Source: Phytophthora colocasiae (Eukaryota > Oomycota > Peronosporomycetes > Peronosporales > Peronosporaceae). Taken from it: DNA of 64,000 nt. The notes below the pieces were generated by a model. It worked only from the letters and a program-made list of their open reading frames with translations. It ran no database searches and had not been told where the DNA came from. A program made the translations under genes and the position numbers. Location: positions 186,001-250,000 of the forward strand of contig JAGKQI010000037.1 of the NCBI GenBank assembly GCA_018806915.1, written 5' to 3'. Positions 20,002 through 31,011 of the stretch are shown in pieces. Position 1 is the stretch's first letter, and every line of letters starts with the position of its first letter.

Positions 20002-20470
20002 GCAGCTCCGACTTACGGCGCCACCAAGCAGCCGTTCACCTGGACGTGGATATTCTGTTGCAATGTCCAACACCTGCAGACTGTGACGCGCGCATATTTG
20101 ACCTGAGTATGCGAGAAACACAATCTTGAAATGATGGGAGGGAAATCCCAAGATAAATATCCGGCAAACTGAATTGCTGTGGTAAGTAGTTTATCGCGAG
20201 CCAACCAGACTGTGTTGAAGTGACAAGTGCAGGTTTCCTCAAAGATTTCTTTCGGCTCAAAATTTGCCGGCAACTCGACAATTTATCGTACCGGTGAGCT
20301 TGCCAGTGGCACGATTATACACCGTTTAGGTGGAGAGCTCTTTAGAGAATGCAAAGGCAAAAGCGCAACCTTGTTGCAACAGCCATTTCTTTTCCACTGA
20401 AGTGGTAAAACTGGCGGCGTACAGTTACATCCAGCAACGGGAGGCATTCGCCTTCCTCGTGCCAAAGACG
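20002..20470. other. Intergenic, nothing recognised
   Basis: No gene can be supported. The open frame of the next ORF extends back to 20330 but without an ATG. Confidence 0.4.
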
Positions 20471-21061
20471 ATGATCAAGAGAAGACGTCAATGGAGACAA
20501 CAGGAGCGCGAAAAGGCCGTCAAAAACGTCTTCGAAGCGCAAATGCACGTGCGGATGCGGCGCCAAAGTCTGAAGCAAGCGGAAACTAGACAGACAAGCA
20601 ACGTGGAGGCAGACTGCGCGACTCTGGACTTGGACAGTGCCAGATCCAGTGACTGCAGTCAACTGGAAGAGCAGCAGACACGGGACAAGGTCGACGAGAC
20701 GAGATCCACGCGCTGGGTGCCACATTCAATAGAGGAAGAGCTGTCGAGCCCGTCATCTTCGGAAGTGGGTGAGAAGGTTGCTCCAGCGATAGGAATGCGT
20801 AGTGATAGACCAAATAACGACCTCGTACTGAAGGTTCGACAGCCGCTGACTCAGGATGCAGAGTTCCGGCTGGAGAAACTGGGTGGTCTGGATGTGTCGG
20901 TAGCTGTGCCGGTATTCGTCTATCGAGTATTTCTAGCTGGCGAACATCAGTACAGCGGCGACGCGACGGAAGGAAGTACAGGTGTCTATCGACTTCCGAG
21001 ACTACTGCACAACTGCAGGATGAATATCACACCACGACACGACGTATACCCCAACACTTAA
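20471..21061 (+). CDS. Hypothetical basic/polar protein
   Basis: An open frame of 196 codons is counted from the ATG at 20471; the frame is open from 20330. The N-terminus is strongly basic (MIKRRRQWRQQEREKAVKNV) with helix-forming character, then a low-complexity Ser/Glu/Gln middle. The C-terminal part (EFRLEKLGGLDVSVAVPVFV) may fold. No family is recognised and no promoter motif was found. It faces the Cys-rich cluster from the opposite strand and could be spurious. Confidence 0.35.
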   Translation: MIKRRRQWRQQEREKAVKNVFEAQMHVRMRRQSLKQAETRQTSNVEADCATLDLDSARSSDCSQLEEQQTRDKVDETRSTRWVPHSIEEELSSPSSSEVGEKVAPAIGMRSDRPNNDLVLKVRQPLTQDAEFRLEKLGGLDVSVAVPVFVYRVFLAGEHQYSGDATEGSTGVYRLPRLLHNCRMNITPRHDVYPNT

Positions 21062-21529
21062 AAGTAATATCTCCTTTAGGTACTTTTCCGCTCAACATCA
21101 ATTGCACAATTGGAGCCGCTAACAGTGTCAATGACTGAGCGAGCTCGACGTGCAAGGCGATTTGCAACTTCTGCACCGCGGTGAGAACACTTGAGAGAAG
21201 TAGGCATGAAAACAACTACTACAACAACAACAACACGTGCAGCGTCAAGGCACTTGATTTTGGTAGCGCTGGACAACTGCTACGCCGCAAGATACAGAAG
21301 CTTCAAGGTCACTGCTGAATCATTTTAACTGGGATAATAATTCCTTTGAGGCTTGACAACCTTTACTCCATAACCTGTTCATCATTGTGCTTGCATATCA
21401 AACTGCAGTGGTGCTGCTGTGAATCTTAGAAGTGGTCGTAGTCTGTGGTTCTAAGGATATATTTCATCCATTGGCTTCAGGTTTCTTTAGCGTACATGTT
21501 CATCTGCCATTATTGCGCTCGACCACTCG
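21062..21529. other. Intergenic, nothing recognised
   Basis: About 470 bp without a supported gene. It has an ACAACAACAACAACA simple run near 21218. Confidence 0.4.
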
Positions 21530-21796
21530 TTAGTAGTAGCCACGATGAGGAGGGGGACCACCTTGTACGATGACGGGTTCCACGTACACGACGCGTTCGG
21601 GTGGAGGGGGAGGGCCTCGATCATGGCCACGACCTCCTCCGCAACAGCAGCAGGCGGTCAAAGCTCCACAAAGACAGCAGTCCAAGTCGCCGCAGCAGTC
21701 ACCACAGCACGGACCGCAGTCGCAGCACGGACCTGGTCCGCAGATATCGCAGCACCCTCCATCTGGGCCATCGTCGCAGCAGCAAGGGATGCACAT
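21530..21796 (-). CDS. Small cysteine-rich protein, family member B
   Basis: 88 residues. The same start MCIPCCC and the same core LDCCLCGALTACCCCGGG as members A and C, but with an inserted tract of CxxC-like repeats (GGCCDICGPGPCCDCGPCC) that lengthens the cysteine-rich half. The tail has PPPPPERVVYVEPVIVQGGPP and ends in HRGYY. An initiator-like CATTCCTCAATCTT lies on the minus strand at about 21841-21855, 45-60 nt upstream. There is no signal peptide. Function unknown; metal binding or lipidation of the Cys block is only an inference. Confidence 0.65.
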   Translation of the reverse strand: MCIPCCCDDGPDGGCCDICGPGPCCDCGPCCGDCCGDLDCCLCGALTACCCCGGGRGHDRGPPPPPERVVYVEPVIVQGGPPPHRGYY

Positions 21797-21999
21797 TGAG
21801 CTTGTTTTCTCCCGGCGTTTCGCTCTTCGGTGTTGGACCGAAGATTGAGGAATGGGAAGACCCAGCAGATCAGGTGGTGTGCAAATTGCACTGCAATGAG
21901 CCGGAAACGTGGGTGCACTCTGCACTGCACAGCTGGACAAGTGTATTTCTGCTCTTCACAAGCATCTGTGACGTGTGAGGCTCACAGTGAGCCGGTTGA

Positions 22000-22463
22000 A
22001 TTGTGCCAGGCAGGACGAGACATGTGCGGGGCGGTCCGATATTATCGGATACTGTAGCGAGTCGTTCAGTTTTTTTTTGCGTAGGAATTTGCGATGACGC
22101 GACTCGGAAGGCGTACCGGAAAGCAGTGGCAATCATAGGTCTACCTGGTATCGGTACATGAGCGCCAAACATACAGACAGCCATTATCATTTCTTGTGTC
22201 GACACTCATCGGATTGACTGCGAAGTACTTACGCGTTTGGGTTTCGAGCCCGAACGAATCGAACGCTTTCCAAACTTTCCAATACAGCGCATATGGACTC
22301 CGCGAAGTTAGAATTGATACAAAGGCATAGGTCTGCATGATGACTGTCCGCTAAAAGTTAATCAACTTTCTTTACATGCACATACTGTATGTAGGCAATA
22401 CAATGCGTAGTGATGTTGTAGCTTCCTTTTGGGCTGCATCTAATGTATACCGTCACGTTCAGT
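22000..22463. other. Intergenic, nothing recognised
   Basis: No supported gene between Cys-rich members B and D. Confidence 0.4.
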
Positions 22464-22637
22464 CTAGCGATGGTGGCGGTGGTTGTGATGGTGCGAAGGA
22501 GGGGGCTCGCGACAGTGCAGGGATGAAGGAACCTGGACGGCGACTGGTTGCACGTACACGACGCGGTTTGGTGAAGGCAGGCGTCGATGTTTACCATGGC
22601 GGGGCCGACCTAGGCAGCAGCAATACAATACAGCCAT
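22464..22637 (-). CDS. Degenerate cysteine-rich family member D
   Basis: 57 codons from an ATG at 22637 (MAVLYCCCLGRPRHG), followed by PNRVVYVQPVAVQVP and a His-rich end. The C-terminal motif RVVYVQPV is the same as in A and C, but only three adjacent cysteines remain and the MCIP start and CCLCGxLTA core are gone. An upstream ATG at 22654 (MPRCCRVHGC) is in another frame. It is therefore either a pseudogene damaged in its first half or a shortened paralogue. The core promoter at 22691-22704 is intact. Confidence 0.5.
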   Translation of the reverse strand: MAVLYCCCLGRPRHGKHRRLPSPNRVVYVQPVAVQVPSSLHCREPPPSHHHNHRHHR

Positions 22638-22690
22638 GGACCCGGCAACATCTTGGCATATTAGCGAGCTGGTTACAATTTCCAGTTGAC

Positions 22691-22704
22691 AAATTGGAGA
22701 ATGA
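22691..22704 (-). promoter_or_regulatory. Oomycete core promoter (INR + FPR) of Cys-rich gene D
   Basis: The minus strand reads TCATTCTCCAATTT, an exact match to TCATTYYNCAWTTT, 54 nt upstream of the ATG at 22637. Confidence 0.75.
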
Positions 22705-22737
22705 GGCGGTTGTTGCGTGAAGGCGAACAGCAAAGCG

Positions 22738-23161
22738 GTCGTCGCTGAATTGATATTGTCAAATTAGCTCGGTTAAACCAAGTCGTTTGACAGTATTATC
22801 CCGTCTTGAACATCAAGCGGCTGAGCCACTGTACAACATAAAAAATATCAATAAAAACATCCACCAAGAGCACCTTGCAACAACGAACCATTGATAAACG
22901 TGGGTAAACTTCTTTTTGATGCGGCGCAAAAAGACATTTTGGTTCGAAAGATGCATTATAGCGTTTTGCATCGACAGCGATGCCGAGCTTGTGCTAACGG
23001 CTAGCTAACCTGCTTGTATCCATCGATTAAGACAGTCAACGCAAACAGAATATCAGGGGCGTTGATAAAATTATTCTCCGAAATTCTCGGCACGCTCGTT
23101 GCTCCAGTAGTCTCGGTCTCTCGAACGTTTTATCGTTAAGCGTATCAACTTATCCCTCCTT
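22738..23161. other. Intergenic, nothing recognised
   Basis: No supported gene between Cys-rich members D and C. Confidence 0.4.
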
Positions 23162-23392
23162 CTACACTCGGTCATAGTAGCCGCCATGGTGGGGAGGATG
23201 ACCGTGGTGCGGGGGACCTTGATGCACGGCAACAGGCTGTACGTATACGACGCGGTCGGGTGCGTGGTGGTGGTAGTTGTCGCGGCGATCACGTCGATCG
23301 TCGCCCCCGCAGCAGCAGCACAGTGCAGTAAGCGAGCCACAGAGGCAGCAGGCGAACTCGTCGTCGCACGGGATGCAAATGGGGATGCACAT
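23162..23392 (-). CDS. Small cysteine-rich protein, family member C
   Basis: 76 residues. It starts MCIPICIPCDDEFACCLCGS, continues LTALCCCCGGDDRRDRRD, then a His-rich linker, PDRVVYVQPVAVHQGPP and a His/Gly/Tyr tail ending YYDRV. It is closest to member A in layout. A related initiator (TCATTCCTTCA, minus strand, about 23411-23421) lies about 20-30 nt upstream. Function is unknown, and no signal peptide or true membrane helix is visible. Confidence 0.65.
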   Translation of the reverse strand: MCIPICIPCDDEFACCLCGSLTALCCCCGGDDRRDRRDNYHHHAPDRVVYVQPVAVHQGPPHHGHPPHHGGYYDRV

Positions 23393-23733
23393 AATGTACT
23401 TTGTGGCCGATGAAGGAATGAGGGAGTGAAAACATCAGTCTCAAGTGGCTTGATTTTTCGTGTGTCCAACGAACTGAATTGATTAAAATAACCTGCATTA
23501 ATTGATGATATTTGGAAAATGATGGTATCCGTATACGAAATACTTAGTGAAATAAGTGTTTTAAACCTGTTATATATTGTGTGACATGACTTAGCATACA
23601 AGCGATGGTGAAAGCTTGTGGATGTACAGTAGTTTCACTGTGCTACAGTGTAAACTGCTTCTGGGCCAGCCAAAATGGACTCATCGGGTAGTTTGTTGTG
23701 TGAATAGAGCTTGAAAAAGTTGTGGTTTTGGAA

Positions 23734-23928
23734 CTATTTGAAGTAGGTGACAGCGAACGGAGTAACTTTAGGAATAGTGGCGTGGTTTGGCGGATTTCGC
23801 GTTTTAGGTTGGCTTGTAGAAGTGCCACTGGAACAACAGTTATCGTAGAATTCTGCTGCGCACTCGCAGCACGAACAGCAAACCTCCAAACAGCTACAGT
23901 CACAACAATCGCAGTCACAATCACTCAT
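23734..23928 (-). CDS. Small cysteine-rich protein E, divergent
   Basis: 64 codons from the ATG at 23928. The first half is dense in cysteine (MSDCDCDCCDCSCLEVCCSC, then CECAAEFYDNCCSSG) and the second half is Ser/Thr/Pro/Lys-rich. It lacks MCIP, CCLCG and VVYVQP, so it is either a distant relative or an unrelated Cys-rich gene. It shares strand and location with members A-D. There is an initiator-like TTCATTTCCTGCTTC about 40 nt upstream. Confidence 0.45.
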   Translation of the reverse strand: MSDCDCDCCDCSCLEVCCSCCECAAEFYDNCCSSGTSTSQPKTRNPPNHATIPKVTPFAVTYFK

Positions 23929-26571
23929 CAGCGAAATCGGTCTCTTGTGGAGGGAGAAGCAGGAAATGAACTGACTGAACTTGGCACACTTGAGCACGGC
24001 CCAACCGTGCCGATAGTTACAGTGAGTGCTGTGGATTTTTATTAGTTAACGAGTTATGGATACAGGTACATCCTCTATAGTCGCGGGTCACAGACCACTG
24101 CGATCTCATGAAGTGACAGTGGTGTTTCTTTTTATGAAATCCAAATCTTGCTTAAAAGCATTTTGAATACGCTTCACACATCTATTGCCTTCTCGCTGAA
24201 AAAGGTATAGCTACGCTTTACCTACCGCGCGCGCGTAAGGATATTCTGGTGGAGTGTAGAATTGCTTCACCACTACACGCGTCTTGGCGAGTAGCGAGAT
24301 TCTTCGGATGTTTGGGCGCTGGCGAGACATTACGAGGCGCAAGTCGCACCAGCCAGACAGCTACACAATACATCATCGAAGTAGGAGGCACATTATTTAC
24401 TTCACGTGATTTAGGGAGCTTTATTGTTAAAAATCAAATCCAGTTACGAAATTTAGCTACTAATAATATGTGACGTGTGCACACTTAGTTTTCGTAAGAG
24501 CTTCAACATCCCTGTCTCAGTTTTCTAGAAAACCTCCTTCTCTAGCACTTGTACATGGTTGCCGTTTTGGCCGACTATAGACTTCGCGAGATTCTTGCCA
24601 CTTTTGGATACGTGTGAATGTTGTTCTCCACTGAGGACTTTGAATAAATACACACACGCACTCGTTTCGTTCGGGTCGGTAGCGGTGACCGACCACCAGG
24701 AGCAACAACTATTTTTTTCGAGTTCATTTTTTTTCTTCTACCACGCCATACATATTGTTGCCACGAACGACGACCAGCTAATGTCGTGGTATACTGTATA
24801 TCCAAATGTGGAACTAAGACCCCTACGATGCATGTACATGTGCAAGCACATTTTACCGCCCTTTAATTAATCCCTGCGCGATTGTGACGGTCAGGCTTCA
24901 GTACCGAAGCCTATCCAACACCTGCAGGCATCACCGACCGCCATTGTGCGCTGTGATCATCAACACACCACCAGTCGTAATCCTGCGCATTTCTCCGACG
25001 CGATCGACTCACATGCCAACGAGCTGTTGGAGACCAACTGGAGTGGCCAAGTGTACGCGCAGTGTTGTCATACCCAAAGGTTTTCCAATCCCCAACGAAG
25101 CCGCGCTGCAAGGCAAGAGGTTCCAGAGGGAAGATCGCGTGGCGCGTTCCCGGCGACGCTCGACGCTTGGCGCAATTCGTCACCTTGTAGCTGTTGAACG
25201 CGTAGTTTTTGTCACGCACGAACTCTGCGCCATTGGCGCCGCCAAGGAGTCTGTGCCCGCAACCACAACGCGAAGGAATCGCGTGCACCCAGCTGCTTAA
25301 CCTAGACGACGTGTTGGCGTCATTGCAAGCGCCTCGAGCTGCTCCTGCATTACGAACTCAACGCGTAGCATGCCAAGCCCTACAACGGAGCGACGATGCT
25401 GCTAGCCGAGATGTTGCAACTCGGCGCTTGCCTGAATCTCCGCGAGTGAGGCGTTAGTAAGGCTGCTGCCGTGCCCCAACGATTCCTCGGCGTACGCACT
25501 CACGGCACACTGCCTCACGTAACCATCGCGCTGCCAGGATCGCTTCAAGGAACAATCGGCCCCATGCATCGTAGCGGAGCCCAGCTGCTTTCCACGAGAA
25601 CTCGGCGGTGCCAGACGCCCAAAGATTTCTTGGTCGCCGTTCACTTTGGCGCAACGCGCCACATCGTGTTCAAGCCCGAGCGTTTTGTCCGCGCGATTGG
25701 CAAACAAACCAGTCAGTCGCGAGATTGCTTATGTCAAGGGCGTTGACAGCTTCAACGTTGTGCCGGGAAACCAACAAGTTCCGGGACTTTGTCAAACTTT
25801 GCCGACTGCGGAAAGCCAGTGACGGCCGAGCGTAGCCTCGCACCCGAGGAAGCGCCGTCGTGAAATGAACCAGATGCCTGGAAGTGCCAACGTCCGCCTC
25901 CTTTTGTGATGCAGTGCGCACTGTGGCGATGAAAAAGGCTGAAAAAGGCAAGTTCTACTTACCCCCTACCCTATGAGATGTTATTGTCCAATCAGAGATC
26001 CTAAAAGTGATGAAAGGTCATGCTTATTATTATAGAGTCGACGCCCTATCCACCGCTGCGTGTGCATTTAGCGTTGCCATGTTGGCAAGTGGCAAATTGT
26101 TTGCCACTGCAGCAGGCGAAACAGCGCGCCCAGCACATGGGGCCAAATCCCCGCTGTCCTGCACTGCCACAAAACAACCGCCAGCTCAAAAAATGCAACA
26201 AACAGTGAAAAACCGTTTCAGTCCCCCTAGCCCTGACCGTAAATTGCTACCAGCTGTTCTTGCGGACTGTATTTTTTCTTGTGCTGGATGGGGGAAGGCT
26301 CCCACGCTTTTTGTGCCATAGTAAAACCAAGTGGCAGTCACCAAATCGAGAAAGAGCGCGGCAGGAAGAGACGAGCCCCTTTGTCCGCTTTCCCTCCCTC
26401 CCCTTGGACGGCTCACGCAGAATCACTCGCTCATCCGCGCGGAGACTCGTTTCCTCTTGCAGTGAAGCCTCGCAAAGGTCCGTGGGACTGCGGTTTGTGG
26501 CTTTGCCGTTTTGATCAGACGACGGAGAGAGAAGAAAAGAAGAAGGAGGAGAAGCCACTTAGACATTAGCC
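23929..26571. other. Gene-poor 2.6-kb stretch
   Basis: Many short open frames occur on both strands, but none shows a recognisable family. The part at about 24880-25960 is GC-richer and looks like heavily decayed coding DNA (on the minus strand an ORF reads NGDQEIFGRLAPPSSRGKQ), possibly an old retroelement; this is too weak to name. The last 250 bp are the promoter side of the gene at 26572. Confidence 0.4.
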
Positions 26572-29136
26572 ATGCCCCAGGTAAGCCCGGTGGTGTTGCT
26601 TTTTAGCCATCTTTTTTTTCCTCTCTCTCTTAGTCAATGGGTGGGAGTAAGGGGAATTTTACTCACAGACATGGGGTGGTGAATAATGTTATTCTGCAGA
26701 GTCTGGTCTTCGCGGAGGAAGTCCCCACGTACGTGTACCAGAACGTGAGCTTCCAAGCCACAGTTAAGCTGGTGGATGGCCACAAGAACAAGGTCACGGG
26801 GTATGTCTTCACTTTAGTATGAGCTGTCATACCCTAGGTGCTAAACTGGTGTTGATGTGTGCCTTTGCAGTGTCCACAAGCCACTGCAAGTGTCACTACG
26901 CTTCCATGACACGTACGACCAAGTGGAGGACCAAGATGCTGTGCTCCGACTGGCCTCGGAGGCCCATATCGATCCTAATACTGGTCTGGCACTGCTCTCT
27001 ATGAGTCTGCATACGCTCACGGCCACTTGTGACGGCCGCAACTTCTGTCTGGAAGTTCGAAGTGCCGACGCGGACATTGAATCCGTCTTCTCTACACCTG
27101 TGAACGTCGTCAAGGAGAAGCTGCAGGTGGTTGCACAACCGCCAGACGTCTGGTTCAAGGACGAAGGAGGGCGTGAGAAGTGCATGACGGTGTCGCTGAC
27201 TCTGGTACCGGCCCCTGGCGCGTATCTAGAGGATCGCGTCGTGCCGCTGGACGTGAAACTACTGTACGAGTCTGGCAACACGGTGCTGAACCAGAGCATC
27301 CTGAGACTGTTCCCAGACATGAGACCCAATATGACGCATGGCCGTGTGACGATCTCGTTCCGAATTGACGACGTGTCGAAGAACCACCAAGGACAGTCGT
27401 TTATGCTGGAGATTGGACCGGAGCAGCAGGACGGCAGCTCCATGTTCCAAGACATCGCACCAACGCGCACGTCGGTGATTGCGATTCGATCCAAGCGCAA
27501 CAAGCGAAAGCTCAATGCCCAAGCTGCAGCGGCAGCAGCTGCTGCAGCCTCGGGAGTTTACGGTATGCGTGCTTCCCCTCGGAGTGTTGCCGGTACTCCA
27601 CGCACTCCTTACATGGGAATGGGCGGAGCTCACAACTCCCCTCAGTCCATGGGACCCAGTGGAATGATGGCTGAAACGCACCCGCAGCGCGCTCGCAAAT
27701 ATTTGGCGACTAGCAACGCGATGGGGTACAACAGTATGATGCAGCAGCAGCAGCAGCAGCAACAACAACAGCCGCAGCAACCGATGGGCTCCATGTCCTG
27801 GAGCAGTCACCTGATGCAGTCTAATTCCAGCTCCGCATCCCCCATGCAAACGCCGCAGAACCAACAAGCCCCAGTCCAGACCCCGAGCTCCGGAGCGGGA
27901 AACAGCCCTGGGGCAGTCGAGTGGGCCCTTGGTGGCTTTGAAATCCACCCAGATGGCTCTATGAACACGGCGAGACCCATCTACCGCTGTCCGCAATGTC
28001 GGCGACTAAACGATGTTGATATGCTGGCAGCAGGCCCGGCTGTCTCGCACAGCCCCCAGTGTGTGTTCGCTCCAAATGGCGGCAATGGAGACATGATGTA
28101 CCGTTCTCAAATGGAAGGAACGCCTATGAACCAGCAACAGCAAATGCAGCAACAGCGAGGATACGCATCGTATCAGCAGTTGGCTGAGCAGAGCATGGGT
28201 ATGAGTGCACCTCAAACGTCCACAAGCAGCAGCTACGGCAGCGCTTCTATGGTTGACACTTCGTCGCTCAACGTGCAGCAGAACACGGTTAACATCACGT
28301 CAAAGCCAGAGGACGTATCACCAAAGACGCTGGCTACCCTCGCGACGTCGTCGGCATCTCAGCGACCGTCTATGACGATCTCTCCGTACATGAACAAAGT
28401 TACGACGGAAGGATCTATGCCCGGACAGGAGCAGGGGTCGACCGGCAATTTGTTCGAAAGCAATGCTTTCCACAACCAAATGGAGATGATGGGCAATAGC
28501 AGTACCGAGAAATTGTTCATGAGCAAGAGCACCGCAGTCGAGGACGACCCAGCTCTCGACTCACAACAGCAACAACCGCAAAACTATCAGCAGGAGGCAG
28601 GCGGCTCTTCCTTTGGCGGTGTTATCGGCTCGTCTCTTTTCAATGAGATGACTAGTATGGGTATTAACCTGGACCAGAGCGAGCCTCAGCTGTTAGGCGA
28701 GTTTGGTGGTCTTGGGGGAGGTTCCTCGGCACCGAATGATGAAGATCAAGTGTTTTACATCCTGGCACGGATGTACACGGATGCGCGGGAGCAGAAGCTT
28801 GGCCTGCCTGCCTTTGACCAATTTCAACGCATGGTACGCCGCGCATGGAAGGATAAATCGATGCAAGTGACTCTTGATGCTAACTTTCCTTTTCTTGCTT
28901 GTTTACAGCTTGGATTCTACAGTGAAGCTCAAGATGATGTTCAGACTCAAGTGGTTTTCCACCCATTGCGAGATGTTTGCTTGTCTGATGATGAGCGGGA
29001 GAAGATCACGTCTCAGTTCGTGGATGAATTGGGACGCGATTCACAGGCGGTGCATTCCCTGCCCAAGTACCAGCACAACCTCATCATGCTTCGTGAAGAC
29101 GCGTTGATGTTTTACTGGAGCCAATCGCTTGTATGA
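26572..29136 (+). CDS. Large Gln-rich protein of unknown function with a CxxC...HxxxC motif
   Basis: The CDS is join(26572..26580, 26700..26800, 26871..28866, 28909..29136), about 777 residues. Exon 1 codes only MPQ. The N-terminal third is a folded, beta-rich region (KPLQVSLRFHDTYDQVEDQD onward to IVIRSKRNKRK-like basic end near residue 250). An Ala run, then long Gln/Met/Ser-rich low-complexity tracts follow, including a CAG-coded polyglutamine run at about 27740-27780. At about residue 415 is YRCPQCRRLND...SHSPQC, a possible zinc site. The C-terminal 130 residues look folded again (DEDQVFYILARMYTDAREQK). The architecture suggests a nuclear transcription or chromatin co-factor, by inference only. 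The last intron is 42 nt and divisible by three. Confidence 0.7.
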
Positions 29137-29331
29137 GGCGGTGCTGCGATAGAGGGGATAATAGAGCCTCGGCAGCAGACCGCAGGCAACCGTTGTGTTT
29201 TAAGAGCAAATGTGCCAGATACTAGTTGAGTCCTGTAGCGAGTACGTGTCGGTAGTAAACGCGTTGGTCGTGTATAAGTGCGTAAGTGATGCATGTAACA
29301 AGTAAAAATGTCTCGAAACAAGTTCTTTTTG

Positions 29332-29763
29332 TTAATCGGCTTCAGTCCCTAACACTTGCAAGCGGTAAATGACAACACGTCCGTAGAAATCAGTGCTGCG
29401 TTGGAAAATGAGCGAAATGGCCTCAATCTGCGGCACATTGCACTGAAACTCTTGCAAGTCGTTGGAATCTTCCGGGTCCACGTCAACATCTATTTGTTCC
29501 CATGCCACATTGCCCCCAGTCTTCTTCACGTGCACTTGAACGTCTTGTCCAACGAAACCTCCTTGAAACATAATGGACAGTGAGGAAACGTCCACCACTC
29601 GGTGGAAAAGCACTTGCACTTGCTGCGGAGTTCCCTGTGCGGAGTTCCAGCAACTTGATAAATCACTTGACAACATATTGGCAGCGCCGTAAAGTTGCTT
29701 GTTGCGGTCTAAAGTGGACGACGCACGGCATGTCGTGCGGGTGTCTTCGCTTAAACACTTCAT
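29332..29763 (-). CDS. NR2C2AP-like protein (discoidin/F5-8C-type domain)
   Basis: A single-exon protein of 143 residues. It matches the layout of nuclear receptor 2C2-associated protein: an N-terminal STLDRNKQLYGAANML segment, SCWNSAQGTPQQVQVLF (a tryptophan-Asn-Ser-Gln-Gly signature), SLSIMFQGGFVGQDVQV, and a C-terminal beta strand RVVIYRLQVLG. The fold is a compact galactose-binding-like jelly roll. Human NR2C2AP is a small nuclear protein of unclear role. It is complete and shares a 186-bp intergenic region with the divergent p23 gene. Confidence 0.75.
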   Translation of the reverse strand: MKCLSEDTRTTCRASSTLDRNKQLYGAANMLSSDLSSCWNSAQGTPQQVQVLFHRVVDVSSLSIMFQGGFVGQDVQVHVKKTGGNVAWEQIDVDVDPEDSNDLQEFQCNVPQIEAISLIFQRSTDFYGRVVIYRLQVLGTEAD

Positions 29764-29949
29764 TTTAGGTGCAAAAAGTTATGCTTGTCAAGTTGCAAAA
29801 ACCTACGTAATGTCATTGGCAAACTGCTTTATCTCTTTTGACATGCGTGGACCACACTACTCATTCGGACCAGACGTTCTCGAATCCAATCCTGCCGCGT
29901 CAGTACGGAAAACTTCTACCAAGGATAAATCACTTACCAGTCGAGAATT

Positions 29950-30544
29950 ATGTCGGAGACGAAGGCTTTGTGGGCACCTGTCAAGTGGGCGCAGCGTAAA
30001 GAAGCGCTTTATGTGACTGTGGACCTACCGGATGTCAAGGACGAGAAGGTCACACTCAACAGCAAGAATCTTACGTTTAAGTACGTCTTATGTCAAGATT
30101 TTCCCTCCCTTTTTTGGCGAATTATTTTTTTTTATCATTATCTTTATTTAAATTCTTAGAGGAACAAGCAATGGCAAGGCGTACGAGGTGAAGCTGGACT
30201 TCTTCAAGGAAGTGGATGTGGACTCCAAGGACAGCATCTGGGCCAAGACGGACCGTAACGTGCATTTCCACATCGTCAAGAAGAACCAGGACGAGGAGTT
30301 CTGGCCACGTCTCCTAGCCGACAAGAACCTGGAGAAGACCAATGTCAAGATTGACTGGAGCAAGTTCGTGGACGAGGACGACGACGAGGAGGAGCAGGGC
30401 GGCTTCGACATGAGCGCACTTAACGGCGGAGGTGGCTTCGACATCAACCAGATGATGGCGGCGCAGAACGCCGCTGGCATGATGGAGGATGAGAGCGATA
30501 GCGACGACGAAGACATGCCCGATCTTGACCCGAACGACAAGTAG
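29950..30544 (+). CDS. p23/Sba1-like Hsp90 co-chaperone
   Basis: The CDS is join(29950..30080, 30160..30544), about 171 residues. The CS domain covers most of the protein: KWAQRKEALYVTVDLPDVKD, then after the intron GTSNGKAYEVKLDFFKEVD, VHFHIVKKNQDEEFWPRL and NVKIDWSKFVDEDD. The WPRLxxDK and WSKFVDEDD segments are the p23 signature. An acidic tail with GG-rich and MMEDESDSDDEDMPDLDP sequence follows, as in p23. The family binds the ATP-bound N-terminal dimer of Hsp90 and slows its ATPase. One 79-nt intron has clean ends (AA|GTACGTC, TTCTTAG). Confidence 0.9.
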
Positions 30545-31011
30545 ACGGAGCAACACCGAGATGACTCGCGCCTTTCCTGCGTAGGTAGGTGCTAGGAGTC
30601 GGAGGATTCGAGTCAATATGACCTCCTCTTGCTCCCACCGTTGCTGTTTTGCGATGCCGTGATAACGTGCAGAATATACTGCACATGTTGTGGCTGTGCT
30701 TGCTTGGATAATGACTTGTTTGTACAGAATGCGGATTCATTATAACATGTTACTTCATTTCAATTATTGATTCCAGGGACGCTTAGAAAGTAGATGTGGA
30801 AAAGACCGAAAGGTGACGAGCTCTTGAGAACGTCACGCGACAGAAACGAACAGAAGAAAGTGACGAGCTTATGCAGCTAGACAAAACATGCCTTTGCCCT
30901 CGGGGTGTTTCCGAAAGCGCATATTGGAGAAGAGGATCTTGCGCACCGAAGATTTCCACACAGGAGACTTGCGTTGATCACTGTTATTTACCACAGTACA
31001 AAACCAAGGGT
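30545..31011. other. Intergenic between convergent genes
   Basis: This 467-bp stretch lies between the stops of the p23 and SAP30-PHD genes. No gene or repeat was recognised. Confidence 0.45.

Noticed and set aside
24880..25960. Decayed Copia/gag-like gene on the minus strand
   Set aside because: A short string resembles retroelement protease or gag context, but no catalytic or zinc motif could be found in any frame.
26007..26569. Several 60-100-codon frames before the Gln-rich gene
   Set aside because: They overlap one another on both strands, have no conserved features, and lie in the expected 5' region of the gene at 26572.
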